Assembly: GCA_037446495.1 (NCBI GenBank)
Contig: JBBIIL010000042.1
Location: 1-24,589 of the forward strand
Source: CAIXZV01 sp037446495
GTDB taxonomy: Bacteria; Chloroflexota; Limnocylindria; Limnocylindrales; CSP1-4
Length of the DNA: 24,589 nt
Direction: 5' to 3'
Under the pieces are notes generated by a model. It did no database searches, was not told the DNA's origin, and saw only the letters and a program-made list of their open reading frames with translations. This document shows positions 14,939-23,060 of the stretch, one piece after another. Numbering within the stretch: position 1 is the stretch's first letter; each line of letters starts with the position of its first letter. The position numbers were made by a program, and so were the translations under genes.

Positions 14939-14960
14939 TGGCGTGTCATTTGACACGCCA
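14939..14960. promoter_or_regulatory. Perfect 22-bp palindrome in the sigma gene leader
   Basis: Arms TGGCGTGTCA (14939-14948) and TGACACGCCA (14951-14960) are exact reverse complements around TT. The palindrome begins about 4 nt after the predicted transcription start, an ideal place for a repressor operator. As RNA it would need a wider loop to fold, so a dimeric DNA-binding protein is more likely. It matches none of the operators I know well (LexA, CIRCE, NrdR). Confidence 0.65.
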
Positions 14961-15066
14961 CTACGCATGTTGGGACGGCGTGGTCCCTGCATCCCGACAG
15001 CCGGGTCAATGGCAAACCTGCAACTCCGGGTCGCGCGGCTGGGCGTGGCCCCCTCACTGGAGCACC

Positions 15067-16593
15067 GTGATCTCGTACGATCCCACCTCTCCCGCCTCCG
15101 ACACCGAGGCCGCACTCGCGGTCGCCTCGATCGAGCTGGACCCTGAAGCGGCCGAGCTCGAGACTGCCGCGCTCGTTGCCGAGCTGCCGGTCGAGCCGGA
15201 ACCCGTGGTCGCCCCGCCGGAGGAGGTCGAGGTGGACACGTCCGCCGAGGTCCTCGACACGGACGACTCGGTCCGCCTGTACCTGCGTGAGATCGGCCGC
15301 GTGCCGCTCCTGACCGCGGAGGAGGAGGTCATCCTCGCCAAGGGCATGGAGCTGGGCGCCCAGGCCAAGGACGAGCCGTGGAAGGCCATCCTCTCGATCC
15401 ACGAGTGGACGTTCCACAAGTCCGAGCCCACCGGCCGGGCGAAGAGCCGCAAGTACGTCCTGCCCTTCGAGGCGGAGTCGCACCGCGCTGTTGCCGAGGC
15501 GCTCCGCTCGGACGACGCCATGGACCTGTTCGTGACCATGCCCGCGCTGGGCCTGGCCGACGCGCTCAAGAAGGTCGAGACGGACGCCCTGCGAGAGCGG
15601 CTGACCCGCGCCTGCGACCTGCGCTCGGTCTACAACGAGCGCCTCGACGTCGAGACCTTCACCGAACTCCTCGACTGGATCGAAGGCGAGCTCGGCCGGC
15701 CCAATGCCGAAATCCGCGCGAGTGCCGCGCTGCGCGAGCTGCGCGACTGGGCACGCGTCGAGGTCGCCTACCCGGCGATCCAGCGGTACCTCGACGCCGG
15801 CCGTGGCGACGAGCTGATCGCCGAGCTCCAGCCCACGCTCAAGGCGCTCGCCAAGGAGTCGCGCGACCACCTGACGTCGGCCAACCTGCGGCTGGTGGTC
15901 TCGATCGCCCGCAAGTACATCAACCAGGCGGGGATGGGCCTGCTGGACCTCGTCCAGGAGGGCAACGCGGGCCTGATCCGCGCCGTGGACAAGTTCGAGT
16001 ACGAGCGCGGGTTCAAGTTCTCCACGTACGCCACCTGGTGGATCCGCCAGGCGATCCAGCGCGGCCTCGCGGACCAGAGCCGGACCATCCGGATCCCGGT
16101 CCACATGGTCGAGACGATGGGGCGCGTGGCGCGTGTCGTGCGTGAGCTGTCCACGCAGCTCGGCCGTGAGCCCACCAACGCCGAGATCGCGGCGGCGCTG
16201 CCGGACGAGACGCCGGCGATGACGCCGCAGCGCGTCGAGGAGATCCGCAAGCTGGGCCGCGAGCCCGTCTCGCTGCAGTCGCCGGTGGGCGACGAGGGCG
16301 ATGCCGAGCTGGGCGAGCTCATCCCGGACGAGGACGCCGTGTCCCCGCTCGACGTGGTCGCGGACCGCATGCGGCGCGAGCAGATCGAGCACGTGCTGGC
16401 CAGTCTCGACCGCCGGGAGCAGCGGGTTCTGCGCCTGCGCTTCGGCCTTGACGACGGGCACGCCCGGACGCTCGAGGAGGTGGGCCGCGAGTTCGGCCTC
16501 ACCCGCGAGCGCATCCGCCAGATCGAGGTTCAGGCGCTGCGCAAGCTCCGCCACCCCTCGCGCAGCCGCAAGCTCCGCGAGTTCGCCGCCTAG
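15067..16593 (+). CDS. rpoD: RNA polymerase sigma70 factor (RpoD/SigA type) with long insertion
   Basis: This is a principal-type sigma factor of 508 aa that directs RNA polymerase to promoters. After an acidic N-terminus comes region 1.2 (LYLREIGRVPLLTAEEEVILAK, about 71-92). Region 2 is at 272-345 (ANLRLVVSIARKYI, DLVQEGNAGLIRAVDKF, FSTYATWWIRQAI). Region 3 follows to about 420, and region 4 ends with LTRERIRQIEVQALRKLR. About 165 residues (98-262) are inserted between regions 1.2 and 2.1, where most group 1 factors outside Proteobacteria have only a few. GTG 15067 is chosen because the stretch from ATG 14938 is Trp/Cys/His-rich and contains the palindrome; GGAG lies 4 nt upstream. Group 1 is likely from the full region 1.2-4 architecture, but a group 2 paralogue is not excluded. 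Confidence 0.9.
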   Translation: MISYDPTSPASDTEAALAVASIELDPEAAELETAALVAELPVEPEPVVAPPEEVEVDTSAEVLDTDDSVRLYLREIGRVPLLTAEEEVILAKGMELGAQAKDEPWKAILSIHEWTFHKSEPTGRAKSRKYVLPFEAESHRAVAEALRSDDAMDLFVTMPALGLADALKKVETDALRERLTRACDLRSVYNERLDVETFTELLDWIEGELGRPNAEIRASAALRELRDWARVEVAYPAIQRYLDAGRGDELIAELQPTLKALAKESRDHLTSANLRLVVSIARKYINQAGMGLLDLVQEGNAGLIRAVDKFEYERGFKFSTYATWWIRQAIQRGLADQSRTIRIPVHMVETMGRVARVVRELSTQLGREPTNAEIAAALPDETPAMTPQRVEEIRKLGREPVSLQSPVGDEGDAELGELIPDEDAVSPLDVVADRMRREQIEHVLASLDRREQRVLRLRFGLDDGHARTLEEVGREFGLTRERIRQIEVQALRKLRHPSRSRKLREFAA

Positions 16594-16626
16594 GGCATCG
16601 CCCTGGGCTCACCAGCGCCCAACAGG

Positions 16627-16660
16627 CCGGCCGCGTCGATCACCCGACGCGGCCGGTCTT
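16627..16660 (+). terminator. Hairpin terminator after the sigma factor gene
   Basis: Perfect 12-bp arms CCGGCCGCGTCG and CGACGCGGCCGG flank a 6-nt loop and are followed by TCTTG. It lies 33 nt after the stop and could also serve the convergent GT39 gene. Confidence 0.8.
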
Positions 16661-16707
16661 GATTCCGGGTGCCGTGGCCCCTTGCCAGCGCGGCGGCTGA
16701 ACTGGCG

Positions 16708-18750
16708 TCAGCTGCCGGGGGTCGAGGCTGACGCGACCGACGCGGCCGAGCAGTCGAACACCGACGTGGTGGTCCCGTTCACGGTCACCGCGGTGCAGGT
16801 CGAGCTCACCCACGACGAGATCGCGGACGACGTGCTGCCACCGCCTGGACCGCCCGGCCCGCCGCCCTGACCGCCCAGCTGGATGAAGCGCAGCTTGCCC
16901 GATGTGACATCGGCCTTGAGCTGCCCGAGCGAGAGGGCGTTGTCGCTGCCAGTGAAGCCGCCGGTAGACATCACCGCCCGGCCGGTGGACAGCTCGATCT
17001 GGCCGGCCGAGGTGGAGTCGGACACCGCCAGCAGCCACGTGGCACGGCCCTGGTTGGCCTCAAGGTACGCGAGGACGTCGTCTGAGAGCGAGCTGCCACC
17101 GGGGCCGCCGGTGCGGCCGCCGAACGCGGCGCTCGAGGCGTTGCCGCCGGGCATCCCGCCCCCCAGCGCGCCCTGGCCGGCGGGGCCCCCGAAGCCGCCG
17201 GCGGGGCCCCCGAAGCCGCCGCCCTGACCGGCTGACTGGTCGGCTGACGGGCCGGCCGACGGGTCGCCGCCCGAGTAGGCGGTCTGCACGGTGTCGAGCG
17301 CGTAGGCCATCGGCCCTGCCAGCAGCATCGCCAGGCCGAGGCCCGCGGCGGCCACCTGGATCGGGTGGGTGCGCGCCGAGTGGCGGAGCGCGAGCAGGGG
17401 CACGGTCAGGGCCGTCACGGCCACCACCGCAAGGCCGAGGCCTGGCACGAAGGACGGGGTTCGGTCGAGCAGCACCAGAGCGACGCCGGCGGAGCCGACC
17501 ATCGCGAGTCCGAGCACCACGCCGGCCAGCGGGAACCGCTCTCGGGCTCGCCACATGGCAACCGTGCCGCCGCCGACAAGCGCGCCGACTGCGGGTGCCA
17601 TCACGACGACGTAGTAACTGTGGATGATGCCGGACATGAGGCTGAACACGACGGCGTCGATGGCAAGCCACAGGCCCCACATCAGGAACGCGGCGCGGGG
17701 GATGTCGGTCCGCGGAGCCCGGCCCCGAGAGACCAGGCCGGCGATCAGCCCAGCCGCAGACAGCGGCAGGAACCAGCCGATCTGCCCGCCGAGCTGACTG
17801 TTGAACAGGCGCAGGATGCCGGGGGCGCCCGAGAAGCCGCCGCCACCGCCGACGCTGCCCACGCTGGCGCCGAAGACCCGGCCGAGGCCGTCATAGGCGA
17901 GGACGAGATTGAGGGCCGTGCCATCGGTCGAGCCACCGACGTACGCCCGGACGGAGGCGGGCAGGAGGGTCATCGGAATGACCCACCACGCCGAGGCGAC
18001 CACCACGGCGGCAGCCGCGACCGCCAGGCCCGCGATGCGGCGGCGGATCGAGCCCGGGCCAGCGATCGCGTACGTGATCGCGAACGCCGGCAGGACCATG
18101 AATGCCTGAAGGAGCTTGGTCTCGAAGCCGAGGCCCACCAGGGCGCCAGCGAGGGCCAGGTAGCGGAGGCGGTCGGACTCGAGCGCGCGGATCAGCGCAT
18201 AGGCGCCGCCGGCGAGCAGGAGCGTGAGCAGGGCGTCGGGATTGTTGTAGCGGAAGATCAGCACCGCCGCAGGCGTGAGCGCGGTGACGAGCCCGGCGAT
18301 GATCGACGCGGGTGCGCCGAACGTGCGGCGGACGGTCGCCATCACGAGGCCCACCGTCGCCACGCCCATGAGGGCCTCGGGCAGCAGGATCGAGGCGGAC
18401 GACACGCCGAACAGCCGCACCGACAGGCCCATCACCATCGTGGCCAGGGGCGGCTTGTCGAGCGTGATGAAGTTGCCCGGGTCGATGGACCCCATGAACC
18501 AGGCGATCCACGACTGGCTGGCAGCCCACGCGGCCCCGCTGTAGAAGACGTTCGCGTAGCCACTGACCGTCAAATTGACGAGGTAGAGGACGGCGGCGAA
18601 ACCCATCACGCCGGCCGTGGCCGGAAGGACCCAGGCACCGTCGGCGGCGCGATCTCGCAGGAGCAGACCGCGGAGGCCCGACGTGGTGGCCGACGGGAGG
18701 GCAACGCGGCGGCCCGCGGTGGGCGGGGCGATGGCAGACAAGGCAGTCAC
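16708..18750 (-). CDS. GT39-family membrane glycosyltransferase (YkcB-like)
   Basis: The 680-aa protein is a GT-C fold transferase of the ArnT/PMT type that moves a sugar from a lipid carrier on the outer face of the membrane. The N-terminal part has about a dozen helices. Its first large loop carries FYSGAAWAASQSW and the acidic motif TLDKPPL (D97), then RYNNPDALLTLLLA. A Gly-rich, Pro/Ala-rich segment (about 500-550) leads into a soluble C-terminal domain of about 130 residues (DDVLAYLEANQGRATWLLAV, FIQLGGQGGGPGG), as in putative mannosyltransferases of the YkcA/YkcB group. The GTG start at 18750 overlaps the gtrA stop by 4 nt, so the two are translationally coupled. Donor and acceptor are unknown. 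Confidence 0.9.
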   Translation of the reverse strand: MTALSAIAPPTAGRRVALPSATTSGLRGLLLRDRAADGAWVLPATAGVMGFAAVLYLVNLTVSGYANVFYSGAAWAASQSWIAWFMGSIDPGNFITLDKPPLATMVMGLSVRLFGVSSASILLPEALMGVATVGLVMATVRRTFGAPASIIAGLVTALTPAAVLIFRYNNPDALLTLLLAGGAYALIRALESDRLRYLALAGALVGLGFETKLLQAFMVLPAFAITYAIAGPGSIRRRIAGLAVAAAAVVVASAWWVIPMTLLPASVRAYVGGSTDGTALNLVLAYDGLGRVFGASVGSVGGGGGFSGAPGILRLFNSQLGGQIGWFLPLSAAGLIAGLVSRGRAPRTDIPRAAFLMWGLWLAIDAVVFSLMSGIIHSYYVVVMAPAVGALVGGGTVAMWRARERFPLAGVVLGLAMVGSAGVALVLLDRTPSFVPGLGLAVVAVTALTVPLLALRHSARTHPIQVAAAGLGLAMLLAGPMAYALDTVQTAYSGGDPSAGPSADQSAGQGGGFGGPAGGFGGPAGQGALGGGMPGGNASSAAFGGRTGGPGGSSLSDDVLAYLEANQGRATWLLAVSDSTSAGQIELSTGRAVMSTGGFTGSDNALSLGQLKADVTSGKLRFIQLGGQGGGPGGPGGGSTSSAISSWVSSTCTAVTVNGTTTSVFDCSAASVASASTPGS

Positions 18751-19442
18751 TCCTGGGCGCTGAGGGATCCGGAGGCGGGAGCAAGCGCGCGCCGCCGGTC
18801 TGTTGCGATCCAGCTCCGGAGCAGGCCGAACCGCGCGACCGTGGCAAGTGCGTTGGCAACGACGAGCACGGCCAGCTCAACAAGCTGGCCGGCGTGGGGC
18901 GCGAGGATGCTGAGGAGGTTCACCGAAGCGGTGGTGATCACGAGCGCAACGGCCAGCGCAAGGAGACCCCCCATCTGGTCGCGGAGCATCGACCGGCCGT
19001 CGCGCACACTGAAGGTGAGCCTCCGGTTGGCCGCTGTGTTGCCGATGGCAGTCAGGACGAGCGCCAGCACGTTGGCGGCCGCCGGGCCGGTCGCGCTCCG
19101 AAGCAGCAGGTAGAGGCCCGCGTAGGCCGCGGTGCTCACCGCTCCGATCGTCGCGAAGACGAGGATCTCGCGGCCCAGCCGCCGCGCCACGAGGCGGCGG
19201 AGTGTGGCCGGGCGGCCGCCGGGGCGCAAGGTTGGCGCCCCGACGGCCGGCCGATGGGGAGCGGGCGCCGGCTGGCGGTCGGCAGAGCCGCGGGGGGTTG
19301 TCGGTACAAGCCGGCCGCGATGCTCGCGGCCATCGCGCGCCGGGGCGGGCTCGACGGTGGTCGGGGCGGGGTCGGTGTGCGAGTCCATGCCCGGAGTCTC
19401 GTGGGCCGGCCCTTTCGAACCGGTTACGGGCTGGGGCGGCAT
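18747..19442 (-). CDS. GtrA-like membrane protein
   Basis: The GtrA domain occupies roughly residues 90-215, with four transmembrane helices: ILVFATIGAVSTAAYAGLYL, NVLALVLTAIGNTAANRRL with the family's N-R-R-x-T-F, then LLALAVALVITTASVNLLS, and LAVLVVANALATVARFGLL. GtrA proteins are thought to flip or position polyprenyl-phosphate sugars for a membrane glycosyltransferase, here the coupled GT39 enzyme. The first 85 residues are Pro/Arg-rich and unusual for the family. Starting at ATG 19442 leaves 8 nt to the kinase stop. ATG 19389 (MDSHTDPAPT) is an alternative and would put the GAAA hairpin (19409-19428) about 20 nt upstream of the start. Confidence 0.87.
   Translation of the reverse strand: MPPQPVTGSKGPAHETPGMDSHTDPAPTTVEPAPARDGREHRGRLVPTTPRGSADRQPAPAPHRPAVGAPTLRPGGRPATLRRLVARRLGREILVFATIGAVSTAAYAGLYLLLRSATGPAAANVLALVLTAIGNTAANRRLTFSVRDGRSMLRDQMGGLLALAVALVITTASVNLLSILAPHAGQLVELAVLVVANALATVARFGLLRSWIATDRRRALAPASGSLSAQE
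19409..19428 (-). other. GAAA-loop hairpin motif, copy C (start of gtrA)
   Basis: The minus strand reads GTAACC-GGTTC-GAAA-GGGCC. The 5-bp stem closes through two G-U wobble pairs, which only works in RNA of this strand. The layout (six leading bases, 5-bp stem, GAAA loop) is the same as copies A and B. CGAGACTCC follows 8 nt later, as CGACACTCC does in copy A. It lies inside gtrA if that gene starts at 19442, or 19 nt upstream of the alternative ATG 19389. Confidence 0.5.
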
Positions 19443-19450
19443 GACGACTC

Positions 19451-20716
19451 TCAGCTCACCGAGGCGCGCGCCCAGCTGACCGCGAACCGCGCCCCGCCCG
19501 CAGGCGAGGAGCCCAGCCCCCAGCGACCGTTCGTGGCGCGCACGATCGCGTCACCGATGGCAAGGCCCAGGCCGGCACCGCCGGCGTCAGCCGCCGTCGC
19601 CGCGGAGCGGTGGAAGCGGTTGAAGATCTCCGCCTGCTCCTCCTCGGGGATGCCGGGTCCGGAGTCGTCCACGGCAACGAACGCCCGCCCGGACTCGACG
19701 CCCACGGTGACATCGACGGTCCCGCCTTCGGGCGAGTACTTGCAGGCGTTGTCAACCAGCACGCCCACCAGCCGGTCCACCAGCTCCGCCGATGCCGCGA
19801 TCACCACGGACTCGGCCTGCGCGTGGACGGCGAGCTTCAGGTGGCGCGTCTCGGCCACCACGCTGAACCGGTCGGCGGTCTGGCGCGCCAGCACACCGAG
19901 GTCCATGGGCCCGGCGGACGGCGCCTCCGTGCTGGCGTCGAACCGCGCCAGCCAGAGCATGTCGTCGAGCAGCGTTCGCATGCGCTTGGACTCGCGGTCC
20001 ACCTTCGTGAACGCGGTGCGGTACCAGACCGCCTCGCGATCCTGTGCCAGGGCCAGCGTGGTGTGCGCCTCGATGACGGACAGGGGCGTCCGCAGCTCGT
20101 GCGAGGCGTCGGCGGTGAACTCCAGCTGGCGGCGGTGGGCCGCCTCGATCGGTGCGGCCACGCGACGGCCCACGATGGTGGCGCCCAGGAACACGAAGCC
20201 CAGCAGGAACGGTGCGATGAGCAGGACGCCGAGGACGATGGTCTGCTGGGTGGCCGCCACCTGGTCGGTGGACTGAGCGGCAACCACGTAGGTCGGGCCA
20301 ACCTGCTCGCCGGCGATCCGCACGCTGTTGCCGTCGATCGTGGCGGCCTGGGGCCCGACGACCGCCTTGAGCTCGTCGGGCAGGGTCGGGGTTCTGGTGT
20401 TGGTCGGGGTGACGGTCCCGTCCGCGGCGACGGTCCAGACGAACACCTGGAGCTCAAACGGGCGACTCGGGTCACGCCCGGGGTCGAACGACCCGGTGCT
20501 GCCGTCGCCGCCCGGGCTGGTCGGGAACTGCCCATCGGGCGGCAGCCGGTTGAAGGTCTGGGTGAGACGCTGGTCGATCTGCGAGGTGAGGTCGCGGGTC
20601 GCGAAGGCGACGACGCCGACAGCGATGGCGAGGTAGGCGACGGCGACCACGCCGGTCGCAGCGAGTGCGACGCGGATGGACCGGCGGCGAACAGCCGGGA
20701 CGTGGGCCATCGTCAT
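19451..20716 (-). CDS. Sensor histidine kinase
   Basis: This membrane kinase of 421 aa senses an envelope signal and phosphorylates the adjacent regulator. TM1 is at about 18-38 and TM2 at about 159-183. They enclose an extracytoplasmic domain of some 120 residues rich in Pro, Gly and Thr that I cannot assign. The H-box FTADASHELRTPL carries the phospho-His H206. The ATPase domain has the N-box VDNACKYSPEGG (N323), G1 DDSGPGIPEEE (about 350-360), F-box IFNRFHR and G2 GAGLGLAI. All key residues are intact. Its ATG overlaps the regulator stop by 4 nt (ATGA), and gtrA begins 8 nt after its stop, tying signalling to the glycosyltransferase pair. Confidence 0.95.
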   Translation of the reverse strand: MTMAHVPAVRRRSIRVALAATGVVAVAYLAIAVGVVAFATRDLTSQIDQRLTQTFNRLPPDGQFPTSPGGDGSTGSFDPGRDPSRPFELQVFVWTVAADGTVTPTNTRTPTLPDELKAVVGPQAATIDGNSVRIAGEQVGPTYVVAAQSTDQVAATQQTIVLGVLLIAPFLLGFVFLGATIVGRRVAAPIEAAHRRQLEFTADASHELRTPLSVIEAHTTLALAQDREAVWYRTAFTKVDRESKRMRTLLDDMLWLARFDASTEAPSAGPMDLGVLARQTADRFSVVAETRHLKLAVHAQAESVVIAASAELVDRLVGVLVDNACKYSPEGGTVDVTVGVESGRAFVAVDDSGPGIPEEEQAEIFNRFHRSAATAADAGGAGLGLAIGDAIVRATNGRWGLGSSPAGGARFAVSWARASVS

Positions 20717-21381
20717 CCAGGGTCGAGGCGATAGCCCGAGCCGCGGACGGTCACGATGCGGACCCCCGCGTCCGGCAGCTTGGAGCGTAGCCGCGACAGC
20801 TGCACATCGATCGCGTTGGACCCGAGCGGGTCCGTCTCGTCGGCCCAGGCGTGCTCGGCGATGGCCCTGCGCTCAACCACCGACGGCGATCGCCGCAGCA
20901 GCAGCTCGAGGATCCGGTACTCGGTGGCGGTGAGAGCCACGTCGCGGCTGCCGACGGTCACCGTGTGGCTGACCGGGTCGAGGGCAAGGCTGCCCAGGCG
21001 CAGCACCGGCTGGTCCACGCCCCGCGGGCGGCGCTGGAGTGCACGCACGCGGGCCAGGAGCTCGCCGAAGTCGAACGGTTTGACAAGATAGTCGTCGGCG
21101 CCGGCGTCGAGGCCCCGGATCCGGTCGGCCGGGGTGTCGCGGGCGGTCAGCATCAGCATCGCGGTGGGGCGCTCATGCTGGCGTGTCCACGCCACGACGT
21201 CGATCCCCTCGGCACCCGGCATTCGCCAGTCGATCACGGCGACGTCGTACTCGTACCAGCGGAGCTGATCGATCGCGTCGTCGCCGCGGTCCACGGCGTC
21301 GACGTGGTAGCCGGCGTCGGTCAGGCCGAGGACAAGGACGTCCCGGAGACCCTCGTCGTCCTCGGCCACCAGCACGCGCAT
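20713..21381 (-). CDS. OmpR/PhoB-family response regulator
   Basis: The 222-aa regulator has a complete receiver: acidic pair D8-D9, phospho-acceptor D51 (VIDWRMPG), T79 and K101 (LVKPFDFGE). A winged-helix output domain follows (LTATEYRILELLLRR, then DVQLSRLRSKL and IVTVRGSGYRL). It would bind DNA as a dimer after phosphorylation by the kinase encoded next to it, with which it overlaps by 4 nt. GAGGGAG about 8 nt upstream supports ATG 21381. It starts 30 nt after the stop of the ferric-reductase-like gene, so it is probably in the same transcript. Target genes are unknown. Confidence 0.95.
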   Translation of the reverse strand: MRVLVAEDDEGLRDVLVLGLTDAGYHVDAVDRGDDAIDQLRWYEYDVAVIDWRMPGAEGIDVVAWTRQHERPTAMLMLTARDTPADRIRGLDAGADDYLVKPFDFGELLARVRALQRRPRGVDQPVLRLGSLALDPVSHTVTVGSRDVALTATEYRILELLLRRSPSVVERRAIAEHAWADETDPLGSNAIDVQLSRLRSKLPDAGVRIVTVRGSGYRLDPG

Positions 21382-21411
21382 CGCTTCGCTCCCTCGGTCC
21401 TCGGTGATGGG

Positions 21412-21972
21412 CTAGCGGGCCAGGGACCGCGAGCCGAGCACCATCGTCGCACCACGGTCCACCCACCGCCACGTCACTCCACCGGCCACCACCGCGAGGC
21501 ACACTGCCTCGACAGCGAGCATCCACGGCGCCGCGGCGTCCGAGCCTGCGGTGACCGTGTGCGCGAGGGCCAGCGGCCACATCGCGTAGCTCGACCAGTG
21601 GACCAGTCTCCATGCCCGCAGCGAGAGGTGCCTGCGGAGCAGGCTGGTGGCGATCAGCGCGACCACCAGGTACAGGGAGACGACACCGAACGCCATCGGC
21701 AGCGGCTTCCAGGACGACGCGAAGGGCACCAGGGCAGCCGCCAGGCCGAGCTTCAGGTACGGGTCGAAGACGGCCGCGAGAATGTGGGTCGCCAGGAACA
21801 CGACCGAGAGCAGCGAGATGCGGCGGTGCAGCTCGTAGTTGAAGAACCGCGGCCAGCCTGCGGCCTGGAAGCGGGTCACGGTCACGAGACCCAAGGCGGC
21901 GCTGGCGGTGAGCATCAGCAGCGAGACGATCCCGGCGCCTCGGGCCGCGAACCACAGGATCTGGTCGGGCAT
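21412..21972 (-). CDS. Ferric-reductase-like transmembrane heme protein
   Basis: This 186-aa protein has about six membrane helices and resembles the ferric reductase-like/YedZ-MsrQ domain. Such proteins bind b-type hemes and pass electrons across the membrane. Candidate heme ligands are H49 and H63 (ELHRRISLLSVVFLATH) and H125 and H138 (RLVHWSSYAMWPLALAH), spaced 14 and 13 residues apart as expected for paired ligands on two helices. It has no FAD/NADPH domain of its own, so electrons must come from a partner, perhaps a flavinylated protein made by the upstream ApbE. GGAGGAG 7 nt upstream fixes ATG 21972. A leader of 132 nt carries hairpin copy A. Confidence 0.9.
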   Translation of the reverse strand: MPDQILWFAARGAGIVSLLMLTASAALGLVTVTRFQAAGWPRFFNYELHRRISLLSVVFLATHILAAVFDPYLKLGLAAALVPFASSWKPLPMAFGVVSLYLVVALIATSLLRRHLSLRAWRLVHWSSYAMWPLALAHTVTAGSDAAAPWMLAVEAVCLAVVAGGVTWRWVDRGATMVLGSRSLAR

Positions 21973-22069
21973 CGGGTGGCTCCTCCGGTGAGCTGTCGGC
22001 GGCGGGGGCTGGGGCTGGGGGGCGCCCCGCCGCCGTGGTGAAGTTCGATGGGCGGGAGTGTCGGGGTCG

Positions 22070-22089
22070 GGACCTTTCGGTCCGATGAC
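22070..22089 (-). other. GAAA-loop hairpin motif, copy A (leader of ferric-reductase-like gene)
   Basis: The minus strand reads GTCATC-GGACC-GAAA-GGTCC, a perfect 5-bp stem capped by a GNRA tetraloop. It lies between the apbE stop and the next gene, 97 nt upstream of ATG 21972. The following CGACACTCC aligns with CGAGACTCC after copy C. Confidence 0.55.
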
Positions 22090-22104
22090 GCGACCCGCTG
22101 CGAG

Positions 22105-23058
22105 CTACCCGGCAGCGGCGTCGGCGACCGGGGCGTCGGGGGCGGGCTCGGGCCAGCCGCCCAGGCGGACCACGCTGCCGTCCTGGGCCACCAGGCGTGC
22201 GGGCAGCCCGGCAGTGGCCAGCCACTCCGGTGCAGCGTGCCCCAGGACGATGCAGGCGGTCGAGGCGGCGTTGGCGGCCTCGCACGTCTCGGCGACCACG
22301 GTGGCCGTCCGCCACGGGGTCTCGGCCGAGAGCCCGGTGCGGGGGTCCACGACGTGGTGGGCGGTGACGCCCTCGTCGGACGTCCAGCGACGAACGGTGG
22401 TGGACGAGGTGGCGAGTGCGCCACGCTCGATGGCGATGACCTCGCCGGGGCCCTCGGGATCAGCGCGGCTGTCCTCGGCCATGAGGATCCTCCAGCCGCC
22501 GTCAGGCGGGGTCCCGGCGACCGCGACATCCCCGCCGAGGCTCACGAGCACGCCGGCGCCCGGTCCAGCCGCCTCGAGGGCCGCCGCTGCGCACAGGTCA
22601 GACGCCAGGCCCTTGCCCGTCGAGCCGAGGTCGAGCTCGACGTCAGTCGGAACGCGGACGGTTCGGGTCGAGGCGTCGAACGTGATGACCGACCAGCCGG
22701 GCACCGGCGCGAGCCGGAGATCGAGCGGCCGGGACGTGCCGGCGATGCGGTCGAAATCGTCGTCGTAGCCGATGATGCGCAGGGCCCGCCCGACCGTGGG
22801 GTCGACGGCGCCAGCGGTTGATCGAGCTGCCTGCAGGGACCCGGCGAGCGCACGGGCGAGCAGCGGCGAGATGCGCACCTGCTTGCCGCGGGCCGCATTC
22901 AGCGCCACGAGCTCCGAGTCCGGCCGGAACCGCGAGTAGGCGAGGTCCACCTCGGCGAGCACGCGCTCGACGGCAGCACGGGCGCCTGCCGGGTCGCCGT
23001 CGTTGACGACCAGGCGGACGCCCGTGCCGATCGCGCGCCAGTCAGCGGTGGCGAGCAA
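22105..23058 (-). CDS. apbE: ApbE-family FAD:protein FMN transferase
   Basis: The enzyme transfers FMN from FAD to a Thr or Ser of a target protein. In the 317-aa chain I see the family blocks AYSRFRPDSEL (41-50), GAVDPTVGRAL (83-93), ELDLGSTGKGLASDL (141-155), VSLGGDVAVAG (172-182), ALATSSTTVRRW (214-225), HHVVDPRTGLSA (234-245) and ATVVAETCEAANAAST (252-267). D238 in the VDPRTG block and the GGD turn are expected metal and FAD contacts. The chain has no signal peptide or lipobox, unlike many ApbE proteins. The start is TTG 23058, two bases after the stop of the small upstream gene, so translation is coupled. No FMN_bind-domain substrate is in the window. Confidence 0.93.
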   Translation of the reverse strand: MLATADWRAIGTGVRLVVNDGDPAGARAAVERVLAEVDLAYSRFRPDSELVALNAARGKQVRISPLLARALAGSLQAARSTAGAVDPTVGRALRIIGYDDDFDRIAGTSRPLDLRLAPVPGWSVITFDASTRTVRVPTDVELDLGSTGKGLASDLCAAAALEAAGPGAGVLVSLGGDVAVAGTPPDGGWRILMAEDSRADPEGPGEVIAIERGALATSSTTVRRWTSDEGVTAHHVVDPRTGLSAETPWRTATVVAETCEAANAASTACIVLGHAAPEWLATAGLPARLVAQDGSVVRLGGWPEPAPDAPVADAAAG

Positions 23059-23060
23059 CC

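Noticed and set aside
14938..15066. N-terminal extension of the sigma factor from ATG 14938
   Set aside because: The 43 residues are rich in Trp, Cys and His, unlike sigma factors. They cover the palindrome and would begin only about 3 nt after the predicted transcription start.
19409..19428. tRNA T-arm (minus strand GGTTCGAAA)
   Set aside because: The bases flanking TTCGAAA do not form a 5-bp T-stem, and no acceptor, D or anticodon arms can be placed around it.
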